A DNA stretch of 64,000 bases from Gramella jeungdoensis (GTDB lineage Bacteria > Bacteroidota > Bacteroidia > Flavobacteriales > Flavobacteriaceae). Where the stretch lies: NCBI RefSeq assembly GCF_023805255.1, contig NZ_JAMSCK010000003.1:124001-188000 (forward strand), read 5' to 3'. This document shows positions 35,129-42,872 of this stretch, one piece after another. The notes below the pieces were generated by a model, which was not told the origin of the DNA, searched no databases, and saw only the letters and a program-made list of their open reading frames with translations. Every line of letters begins with the position of its first letter. Within the stretch, counting starts at the first letter, position 1. The position numbers were made by a program, and so were the translations under genes.

Positions 35129-38100
35129 TTAGTTCAATTTGTACATAAACTGTTCCTTTTCCAGCATTTCGATTAATTCCTGGGAAATTTTGATCTTGTG
35201 TTTCCTGCTTGGCATATGCAGTTTTACCTGCTCTTTCATCTCATAGACCACAAAATTCAGGTGATTATCACCCTTGTGCGCCGTAAAAGTATCTTTTAAC
35301 CATTCGATCTTTTCGTGCTTAAGATCATCAACATTTAACTGAATGGTCAGTTTTTTAGCATATTTATCCATCACATCATGCAACAGGTTCATCTCCCTGA
35401 ACTGTATCCTTGGCTCACCCTTCTTGCCAGTGTCCTTATTGGTCCAGCCTTCTTTTACAAAAACCTTCATATGGATAAAGTTATTGGAAACGAAGAAGTG
35501 TTTCATCCTCAGGTACTCCTCGCCGAAGATCTTGAATTCATAAGATTCATCATAATCCTCTACCGTGAAGATCGCCCAGCCTTTGCCATTTTTGGAAACC
35601 CTGTGCTGAACATCTACCACTACTCCACCAATGGTCAGGTCCCTGTTCACTATCGCTTCCAGATCCCTGAAATCAGATATTTTCCCGTTGCAGAAATAGC
35701 TCATTTCTATCTTAAAATCATCAAGGGGATGCCCCGAAATATAAATTCCAACAACTTCTTTCTCCCGGCGTAATTTTTCCATGGTTCCCCATTCTTCACA
35801 TGGAGGCACTTCCGGTTCCGGGATCTGCACCTCGCTAGCCTCTCCAAACAGACTTACCTGTGATGAATTCTGATTTTCCTGGAATTTCTGAGCGTATTTT
35901 ATTACTTTTTCCAAAAAGCTCATTCCACTGCCATCATCGTGAAAATACTGTGCACGATGGGTTCCACCAAAACCATCAAATCCGCCCGCCAGCGCGAGGT
36001 TTTCAAATGCCTTTTTATTAGCTGCCCTTAGATCTATTCGCTTTGCCATATCGAAAATAGACCTGTAAGGACCTTCTTTGGTCTTCCTGTTCTCTACAAT
36101 AGTGGCAACTGCTCCGGCTCCAACTCCTTTGATAGCTCCCATCCCAAAACGGATCGCATTGTTCTTATTAACCGAGAATTTATAATAAGATTCGTTTACA
36201 TCTGGCCCGAGAACGTTCAACTTCATTCGCTTACATTCTTCCATAAAGAAGGTGACCTGCTTGATGTCGTTCATATTATTGGAAAGTACCGCGGCCATAT
36301 ATTCCGCAGGATAATGCGCTTTTAAATAGGCTGTCTGGTAAGCGATCCATGCATAACAGGTAGAGTGAGACTTGTTAAATGCGTAAGATGCAAAAGCCTC
36401 CCAGTCTTTCCATATCTTTTCCAGAACCTCTTCCGGATGTCCTTTTTCCTTACCACCGTTGATAAATTTTGGTTTCAACTGGGCAAGTAAGGCGGCGATC
36501 TTTTTACCCATCGCTTTACGAAGCATATCGGCTTCACCCTTACTAAATCCGGCAAGTTTTTGTGATAAAAGCATCACCTGCTCCTGGTAAACTGTAATCC
36601 CGTAGGTTTCTTCCAGGTATTCTTCCATCTCCGGAAGGTCATAGGAGATCTCTTCCTCCCCATGTTTACGGGCAATGAAACTCGGAATATATTCCATAGG
36701 CCCAGGACGATATAACGCATTCATGGCAATAAGATCGTCAAACACCGTAGGCTTTAGAGACTGCATGTGCTTCTGCATTCCGGGAGATTCGTACTGGAAT
36801 ATCCCTATGGTTTCTCCTCTCTGGAAAAGCTTATAGGTTTCTTCATCGTCCAGCGGAAAATTATCCGGATCCAGGTCAATTCCATGTCGACCTTTTACAA
36901 TCTTACAGGTATCCTTAATTAAGGTAAGGGTCTTCAGACCTAAAAAGTCCATCTTTAGCAGACCAGCACTTTCCACCACCGAGTTATCAAACTGGGTGAC
37001 ATACAGATCAGAATCCTTGGCAACCGAAACAGGAACATAATTGGTAATATCACCCGGGGTGATGATCACCCCACAGGCATGAATCCCTGTGTTCCTAACC
37101 GATCCCTCAAGAACTCTCGCCTGGTTCACGGTTTCGGCTTCCAGATCATCGCCTTCGGCTATATTCAAAAGCTCATTGATCTTCTCCACTTCATCTCCCC
37201 TGAACTTGCTTTTCAGGGTCTTTTCATCCATTCCAAAGATCTTGGCAAGCTTGGTATTCGGGATAAGTTTCGCGATCCTGTCAGCCTCCATTAAAGGAAG
37301 ATCCAGCACCCTCGCCGTATCACGAATAGATGATTTGGCCGCCATAGTACCATAAGTGATGATCTGTGCCACCTGGTTGGCGCCATATTTCTTGATCACA
37401 TAGTCCATTACCCGGCTTCGGCCTTCATCGTCAAAATCGATATCAATATCGGGCATGCTCACACGATCCGGATTCAGGAATCTCTCAAAAAGCAGGTCAT
37501 ACTTGATAGGATCTATATTTGTAATTCCCAGGCAATATGCTACTGCTGAACCGGCTGCCGATCCACGGCCCGGACCTACTGAAACTCCCATCTCCCGGGC
37601 AGCTCTTATAAAGTCTTCCACGATAAGGAAATAACCGGGGTAACCGGTATTTTCAATTACAGATAGTTCGAAGTCAAGTCGCTCCTTTATACTTTCGGTG
37701 ATCTCACCATAACGCTCTTTGGCACCTTCATAGGTGATATGCTTTAAATATGCATTCTCCCCTCTTTTCCCCCCATCAACAAGATCTTCCTCACTCTGGA
37801 ACTGCTCCGGAATGGTGAACTTTGGAAGCAGAACGTCTCTAGCCAGTTCAAAAGGTTCGATCTTCTCTACAATTTCCTGAATATTACTAATAGCTTCCGG
37901 AAGGTCTTTAAAGAGACTCTTCATTTCATCGCCACTCTTAAAGTAATACTCCTGGTTTGGAAGCCCATACCTGTAACCTCTACCACGACCGATAGGAGTG
38001 GCCTGCTTTTCCCCATCCTTTACACAAAGAAGGATATCATGGGCATTGGCATCTTCCTGTTTCCAGTAATAGGTATTGTTGGTCGCTACCAGTTTTATAT

Positions 38101-39514
38101 CATGCTTTTTCGAGAATTCCACCATAACAGGATTCACCCTGTTCTCATCTTCCTGGTCATGACGCATGATCTCTATATACAGGTCCTCTCCAAATTCCTC
38201 TTTCCACCATAACAAAGCCTCTTCAGCTTGTTTTTCTCCAACATTCAGGATCTTGCTCGGCACTTCGCCATAAAGATTTCCTGTAAGGACGATTACATCC
38301 TCTTTATATTTTTTAATGACCTCCTTATCTATACGCGGCACATAATAAAATCCGTCCGTATAAGCCAGAGAAGACATTTTCGCCAGGTTGTGATAACCGT
38401 TCTTATTCTTAGCCAGCATCACGATCTGGTAACCATTATCCTTGCGACTTTTATCGGTATGGTTCTCACAAACAAAGAACTCACAACCCACGATCGCCTT
38501 TAAAGGACGTTTCAATGGCTCGCCTTTTTCTTCGGCCTCAGCATTCTGTTCTTTGATCTTTCCATTATATACACCAACTTCTTTCACAAAATGAAAGGCT
38601 CCCATCATGTTAGCATGATCGGTAAGCGCCACGGCATTCATATTCTCTTCAGCCGCTGCGGCAACAAGATCGGGGATACTGATGGTAGATTGCAGAACAG
38701 AGAACTGTGAATGATTATGAAGGTGTGCAAAAGGAATTTCATCCAGCTTCTCCAGATTCTCCTGGATCTCTTCATGAGAAATATCATCTGAAGGCTGTTG
38801 CTTTTCCAGTCTTTTCCTAATGGCATCTGAAGCTTTCTTGAGATTGATATGCTTTAAGCCAATAAGTTCTATCGGCTGGGGATTGGCCTGGGAGAAATTC
38901 TCAAAATAATCTGCAGGAACATCCAGTTCCTCTAAATTATATATTCTTTGCCTCACCAATTCAAGGAAACAGCGGGTGGTGGCTTCCACATCGGCTGTTG
39001 CGTTGTGTGCTTCGGCAAAGGCTTCATCGAATAAGAATTCGTGCAATTCGGTAAGCGTTGGCAGTTTGAATTTACCGCCTCGACCTCCCGGGATCTTACA
39101 AAGTTCGGCTGTGGTTTCAGTACAGGTATCAAGTACCGGCATTTCCTGAAGTGAATTCTCAAAATCTCTTCTTATGAATTCGGCACCCATAATGTTGATA
39201 TCAAAACCCACATTCTGCCCTACCACGAATTTTGACTTTTTCAGGGCTTCATTAAACTTTTCCAGCACCTCGTCTAAAGGAATACCCTGCTCTCTGGCAA
39301 GATCGGTTGAAATCCCGTGGATTCGTTCTGAATCATAAGGAATATCAAAACCATCAGGTTGCACCAGGTAATCCTGACTATCAATTAGTTTCCCCATCTC
39401 ATCATGCAACTGCCAGGCGATCTGTATACATCGCGGCCAGTTATCAGAATCGGTTAAGGGTGCATCCCAGCGCTTGGGAAGACCGGTGGTTTCAGTATCA
39501 AAAATGAGGTACAT
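35129..39514 (-). CDS. dnaE: DNA polymerase III alpha subunit with N-terminal exonuclease domain
   Basis: A 1461-residue replicative polymerase. Residues 1-195 are a DnaQ-like 3'-5' exonuclease (FDTETTGLP with Asp6/Glu8, then GQNVGFDINIM and HNATADVEAT). A PHP domain follows from about 265 (FAHLHNHSQFSVLQ). The polymerase core has GPGRGSAAGSAVAYCLG, the catalytic SMPDIDIDFDDEGR near 710 and the fingers segment YGTMAAKSSIRD; the C-terminal third has the helix-hairpin-helix part (GMGAIKGVGAGAV) and an OB-fold (DLTIGGVVVDVQHR). The fused exonuclease gives proofreading in the same chain, in place of a separate epsilon subunit. The gene is complete, with no inteins. Confidence 0.97.
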   Translation of the reverse strand: MYLIFDTETTGLPKRWDAPLTDSDNWPRCIQIAWQLHDEMGKLIDSQDYLVQPDGFDIPYDSERIHGISTDLAREQGIPLDEVLEKFNEALKKSKFVVGQNVGFDINIMGAEFIRRDFENSLQEMPVLDTCTETTAELCKIPGGRGGKFKLPTLTELHEFLFDEAFAEAHNATADVEATTRCFLELVRQRIYNLEELDVPADYFENFSQANPQPIELIGLKHINLKKASDAIRKRLEKQQPSDDISHEEIQENLEKLDEIPFAHLHNHSQFSVLQSTISIPDLVAAAAEENMNAVALTDHANMMGAFHFVKEVGVYNGKIKEQNAEAEEKGEPLKRPLKAIVGCEFFVCENHTDKSRKDNGYQIVMLAKNKNGYHNLAKMSSLAYTDGFYYVPRIDKEVIKKYKEDVIVLTGNLYGEVPSKILNVGEKQAEEALLWWKEEFGEDLYIEIMRHDQEDENRVNPVMVEFSKKHDIKLVATNNTYYWKQEDANAHDILLCVKDGEKQATPIGRGRGYRYGLPNQEYYFKSGDEMKSLFKDLPEAISNIQEIVEKIEPFELARDVLLPKFTIPEQFQSEEDLVDGGKRGENAYLKHITYEGAKERYGEITESIKERLDFELSVIENTGYPGYFLIVEDFIRAAREMGVSVGPGRGSAAGSAVAYCLGITNIDPIKYDLLFERFLNPDRVSMPDIDIDFDDEGRSRVMDYVIKKYGANQVAQIITYGTMAAKSSIRDTARVLDLPLMEADRIAKLIPNTKLAKIFGMDEKTLKSKFRGDEVEKINELLNIAEGDDLEAETVNQARVLEGSVRNTGIHACGVIITPGDITNYVPVSVAKDSDLYVTQFDNSVVESAGLLKMDFLGLKTLTLIKDTCKIVKGRHGIDLDPDNFPLDDEETYKLFQRGETIGIFQYESPGMQKHMQSLKPTVFDDLIAMNALYRPGPMEYIPSFIARKHGEEEISYDLPEMEEYLEETYGITVYQEQVMLLSQKLAGFSKGEADMLRKAMGKKIAALLAQLKPKFINGGKEKGHPEEVLEKIWKDWEAFASYAFNKSHSTCYAWIAYQTAYLKAHYPAEYMAAVLSNNMNDIKQVTFFMEECKRMKLNVLGPDVNESYYKFSVNKNNAIRFGMGAIKGVGAGAVATIVENRKTKEGPYRSIFDMAKRIDLRAANKKAFENLALAGGFDGFGGTHRAQYFHDDGSGMSFLEKVIKYAQKFQENQNSSQVSLFGEASEVQIPEPEVPPCEEWGTMEKLRREKEVVGIYISGHPLDDFKIEMSYFCNGKISDFRDLEAIVNRDLTIGGVVVDVQHRVSKNGKGWAIFTVEDYDESYEFKIFGEEYLRMKHFFVSNNFIHMKVFVKEGWTNKDTGKKGEPRIQFREMNLLHDVMDKYAKKLTIQLNVDDLKHEKIEWLKDTFTAHKGDNHLNFVVYEMKEQVKLHMPSRKHKIKISQELIEMLEKEQFMYKLN

Positions 39515-39633
39515 TCCTTTGTTTTTTAAGCCTTTATGAAGAATAGAAAATGCTTTACAAACTTAAAGCATCCCGGCTAAAATAAGGAACTTTATCGCTG
39601 AAATAAAACTTAGTTTTCAGGAATTATCAACCA

Positions 39634-39682
39634 TAAAAAAAGCCTCACAAAAACCTGAAAATTCAGATTGTTTGTGAGGCCT
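39634..39682 (-). terminator. Terminator after the DUF2383-like gene
   Basis: Stem AGGCCTCACAAA / TTTGTGAGGCTT with an AT-rich loop and a T-run on the minus strand. It lies about 120 bases after the stop of the gene at 39803-40249. Confidence 0.8.
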
Positions 39683-39802
39683 GATACGAACACTAAAAAC
39701 TACTACTACTTCAATCAAACATTGCTCGCATCTGTGTGTTTACATTCCTTCAGTATCGTGTCATTGGGGTGATTTCCCGAAAGACGTTCCATAGTAGCAC
39801 AA

Positions 39803-40249
39803 TTAAGCTTGTTTCTCAAGCGTTTTCACTTCGTTCAATGCGGCTACAATCGCATTTTTCTGTTTCATCAATATATTTCCTGTCGAAGCGGGAATTTCCG
39901 CATTCTTAAGCACTTTTTCATATTCTTCAACCGCAGCTCTCTCTCCACGTATGGCTTCTTCAAGCACAGCTTCGTCCTTATCATTGGAAAGACTTGCTTT
40001 AATATTCATCCACGATCTGTGAGCATCTCCGGCCAGGCTTGACCCCTTACTTGGAGCTTCCCCAAAATTGCGAATTTCAGTCTTTAATTCGTGGCCAAAA
40101 TCATATCTTTCCTGCGCCCGTTCAGCGAAAAAATGCTGAAGGTTCTTATTCTTTACTTTGTCGGCCGCAAGTTTATATCCTTTCTCAGCATCATAGTTCT
40201 TCTCCAGCAATTCATTAAGTATACTGGAAACTTCCTCAGAATAACTCAT
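39803..40249 (-). CDS. PA2169/DUF2383-like four-helix-bundle protein
   Basis: A 148-residue all-helical protein. The opening SSILNELLEKNYDAEKGYKLAADKV, the block FFAERAQERYDFGHELKTEI and the later AVLEEAIRGERAAVEEYEKVL match the ferritin-like DUF2383 (PA2169-type) proteins, which are four-helix bundles induced by stress in several bacteria. Glu and His residues are present at the helix positions that could bind metal (ERAQERYDFGHE), but activity has not been shown for the family. It is a single gene with its own terminator. Confidence 0.85.
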   Translation of the reverse strand: MSYSEEVSSILNELLEKNYDAEKGYKLAADKVKNKNLQHFFAERAQERYDFGHELKTEIRNFGEAPSKGSSLAGDAHRSWMNIKASLSNDKDEAVLEEAIRGERAAVEEYEKVLKNAEIPASTGNILMKQKNAIVAALNEVKTLEKQA

Positions 40250-40448
40250 AGCTTCTTTTTTGCAATTTTCTTTTGCGTAAATATAAACTCCGACTTCCTT
40301 CCTAACAATCTATTTAACAGGGTTTAGCACTAATTAACCACTTTTAACAAGAGCCATGGAATTTAACTAAATTTATTCCTAATTAGCACTAATCAAATAG
40401 GCGATTATTCCTCTAAGAATTTAACTGACAAAATAGGAGTAGAAATCC

Positions 40449-40477
40449 TTGAAAATTAGAAAAATGTAGTATCTTTG
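40449..40477 (+). promoter_or_regulatory. Bacteroidota-type promoter of rpsP-rimM
   Basis: TTG at 40449-40451, an 18-base spacer and TATCTTTG at 40470-40477 match the TTG / TAnnTTTG consensus. The rpsP start codon is about 47 bases downstream. Confidence 0.8.
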
Positions 40478-40523
40478 CACACTTATTAATAACCGGGGTC
40501 GAGTACCCCAAAATTTAATTTTT

Positions 40524-41111
40524 ATGCCAGTAAAAATAAGATTACAAAGACACGGTAAAAAAGGAAAGCCTTTTTTCTGGATTGTCGCTGCTGATTCGCG
40601 CGCGAAAAGAGACGGTAAATTTTTGGAGAAATTGGGAATCTACAACCCTAACACAAATCCTGCTACTATCGAACTTGATGTAGACGGAGCTGTTACCTGG
40701 TTGCAAAATGGAGCCCAGCCAACAGATACTGCTCGCGCTATCCTTTCTTACAAAGGAGCCCTTCTTAAGAAACACCTTGCAGTAGGTGTGAAAAAAGGTG
40801 CTTTAACTGAAGAGCAGGCTGAAGAGAAATTCAAAGCCTGGTTAGAAGAAAAAGAAGGAAAAATTGATTCTAAGAAAGAATCTTTAGAAAAAGCAAAAGA
40901 AGAAGAAAAAGCTAAGGCTCTTGAGGCTGAAAAAGCAGCTAACGCCAAGCGTGAAGCTGAAGCCAAGGAAGCTGAAGAAGCAGAGGCTGCTGCCGCTGCT
41001 GAAGCTGAAGCTGCAGAAGCAACAGATGAGGCTACTGTAGAAAGTGCTGAAGAAGAAGTGGGAGCTGCAACTGCAGAAGAAGCTAAAACTGAAGACAAAA
41101 AAGACGCTTAA
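40524..41111 (+). CDS. rpsP: 30S ribosomal protein S16 with long acidic/alanine-rich tail
   Basis: A 195-residue S16. Residues 1-80 are the ribosomal core ([39 protein letters not shown]), which binds 16S rRNA in the body of the small subunit. Usual S16 proteins have 80-90 residues; here about 110 more follow, almost only Ala, Glu and Lys ([40 protein letters not shown]). Such a tail would form a charged helix or stay disordered and reach out from the ribosome. The tail is a known tendency in Bacteroidota. rimM follows 14 bases later, the classical S16-RimM pairing, under the promoter at 40449-40477. Confidence 0.97.
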   Translation: MPVKIRLQRHGKKGKPFFWIVAADSRAKRDGKFLEKLGIYNPNTNPATIELDVDGAVTWLQNGAQPTDTARAILSYKGALLKKHLAVGVKKGALTEEQAEEKFKAWLEEKEGKIDSKKESLEKAKEEEKAKALEAEKAANAKREAEAKEAEEAEAAAAAEAEAAEATDEATVESAEEEVGAATAEEAKTEDKKDA

Positions 41112-41125
41112 AACAACTGCCGGCG

Positions 41126-41653
41126 ATGACTAAGGAAGAATGCTTCTACCTGGGAAATATCGTTGGTAAATTTAGCTTTAAAGGGGAGGTGCTGGTTAAA
41201 CTGGACACCGATGAACCCGAAACTTACACTGAAATGGAATCAGTTTTCATTGAATACAATGAAAATCTGGTTCCATTTTTTATTGAACGCTCCTCGCTTC
41301 ATAAGAGCACTTTACTCCGTGTAAAATTCGAGGACATAGATACTGAAGATGATGCTGAAGACATGGTTGGCGCTCAGCTTTATCTTCCACTCAGCCTGCT
41401 TCCCGAGCTTCCGGAAGATAAATTCTACTTTCATGAGATCATTGGCTTTGATGTTCTGGATGCCGAGCACGGAAATATTGGTAAGATCGTTTCTGTAAAT
41501 GATTCCACTGCCCAGGCCTTATTTGAAATAGAAAAAGAAGGAAAGCAAATCCTTATCCCCATGAATGATGAGTTCATTCAAAAAGTGGATAAAAAAAATA
41601 AGACCATCAGGGTAGTAACCCCCGAAGGCCTTATCGATCTATATTTAGGCTAG
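41126..41653 (+). CDS. rimM: Ribosome maturation factor RimM
   Basis: A 175-residue RimM, which helps to mature the head of the 30S subunit and binds S19. The N-terminal RimM barrel is visible (YLGNIVGKFSFKGEVLVKLD), as is the C-terminal PRC-barrel (DKFYFHEIIGFDVLDAEHGN, ILIPMNDEFI). Its place right after rpsP is conserved across bacteria. It ends 15 bases before the stop of the convergent ald gene. Confidence 0.96.
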   Translation: MTKEECFYLGNIVGKFSFKGEVLVKLDTDEPETYTEMESVFIEYNENLVPFFIERSSLHKSTLLRVKFEDIDTEDDAEDMVGAQLYLPLSLLPELPEDKFYFHEIIGFDVLDAEHGNIGKIVSVNDSTAQALFEIEKEGKQILIPMNDEFIQKVDKKNKTIRVVTPEGLIDLYLG

Positions 41654-41668
41654 TCTTAAGTATTCTGC

Positions 41669-42769
41669 CTAGGCAAATGCATTATTCCAGTCGAAAGCCT
41701 CAAGGATTGGCTCATAAACAATTTTACCGCTTACAATATTAATTCCTCTGGCCAGCGCAATATCTTCTTCACAGGCTTTTTGCCAACCATTTTCAGCTAG
41801 TTTAAGAACATAAGGAAGCGTAACATTCGTAAGGGCTATTGTTGAAGTATGAGGCACCGCTCCAGGCATATTCGCCACGCAATAATGGACTACATCGTCT
41901 ATAATGTAAGCAGGATCTTCGTGAGTGGTAGGCCTGGTGGTTTCGGCACACCCCCCCTGATCTACTGCCACATCAACTATCACCGCTCCAGGCTGCATCT
42001 GCTTTAACATATCCCTTGTGATAAGTTTTGGAGATTTGGCGCCGGTGATCAACACCCCACCTACCACAAGATCACTGGTTCGCAAATGTTTTCTAATATT
42101 ATATTCATTGGAAAATTCGGTAACCACATGACTCGGCATGATGTCGTTTACGTACCTCAGCTTATTCATGTTTACATCAAGGATGGTAACTTGGGCTCCA
42201 AGTCCCGCGGCCATTTTTGCGGCCTGTATTCCCACGGTCCCTGCTCCCAGAATAAGTACCTTCCCGGGAGGTACCCCAGGGACTCCGCCAAGAAGCAAAC
42301 CCTTACCTTTTACAGGTTTCTCAAGGTATTTTGCGCCCTGCTGGATCGCCATTCTACCAGCTACTTCTGACATTGGCGTCAATAAAGGGAGGGTTCCATC
42401 TGACTCCTCTACGGTCTCATATGCGATACAAACAGCCTTACGCTCCATCATAGCCTCGGTAAGCTGCTGATTCGAAGCAAAATGGAAGTAGGTGAAAACA
42501 ACCTGATCTTCCTTTATAAGCTCATATTCCTGCTGAATAGGCTCTTTCACCTTGATGATCATATCGCTTTGAGCATAGACCCTGTCTATTGTTGGCAGGA
42601 TCTTAGCGCCTGCCACATAGTAGTCTTCATCATCAAAGCCACTGCTATCTCCAGCGGTAGATTGAACAAAAATTTCGTGACCAAGTTTGGAAAGTTCCAG
42701 GACACCTGCGGGTGTCATCCCTACACGGTTTTCATTGTTTTTGATCTCTTTTGGAATCCCGATTTTCAT
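41669..42769 (-). CDS. ald: Alanine dehydrogenase
   Basis: The enzyme interconverts L-alanine and pyruvate plus ammonia with NAD. The start is set at 42769, where the typical MKIGIPKEIKNNENRVGMTP begins; an upstream Met at 42811 would add 14 residues unlike the family. From there the protein has 366 residues, the normal length. The N-terminal substrate domain (RVGMTPAGV, VKVKEPIQ-like) and the Rossmann part with VLILGAGTVGIQAAKMAAGL are complete, as is VDVAVDQGGCAETTRPTTH. It is a single gene, separated from leuS by the terminator of the latter. Confidence 0.96.
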   Translation of the reverse strand: MKIGIPKEIKNNENRVGMTPAGVLELSKLGHEIFVQSTAGDSSGFDDEDYYVAGAKILPTIDRVYAQSDMIIKVKEPIQQEYELIKEDQVVFTYFHFASNQQLTEAMMERKAVCIAYETVEESDGTLPLLTPMSEVAGRMAIQQGAKYLEKPVKGKGLLLGGVPGVPPGKVLILGAGTVGIQAAKMAAGLGAQVTILDVNMNKLRYVNDIMPSHVVTEFSNEYNIRKHLRTSDLVVGGVLITGAKSPKLITRDMLKQMQPGAVIVDVAVDQGGCAETTRPTTHEDPAYIIDDVVHYCVANMPGAVPHTSTIALTNVTLPYVLKLAENGWQKACEEDIALARGINIVSGKIVYEPILEAFDWNNAFA

Positions 42770-42809
42770 AGTAGAAGTTTTTAGATTCCGAAAAATAATC
42801 AAAGAAAAC

Positions 42810-42857
42810 AAAAACAGGGGTCAAAAAGTAAAAAATAACTTTTTGATCCCTGTTTTG
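42810..42857 (-). terminator. Terminator of leuS
   Basis: A long stem AAAACAGGGATCAAAAAGT / ACTTTTTGACCCCTGTTTT with a short loop and T-rich tail on the minus strand, 16 bases after the leuS stop. One mismatch in the middle. Confidence 0.85.
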
Positions 42858-42872
42858 ATATTTTTAAGGGGG

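Noticed and set aside
40748-41098. Ser/Ala-rich frame on the minus strand
   Set aside because: It is the antisense shadow of the low-complexity tail of rpsP.
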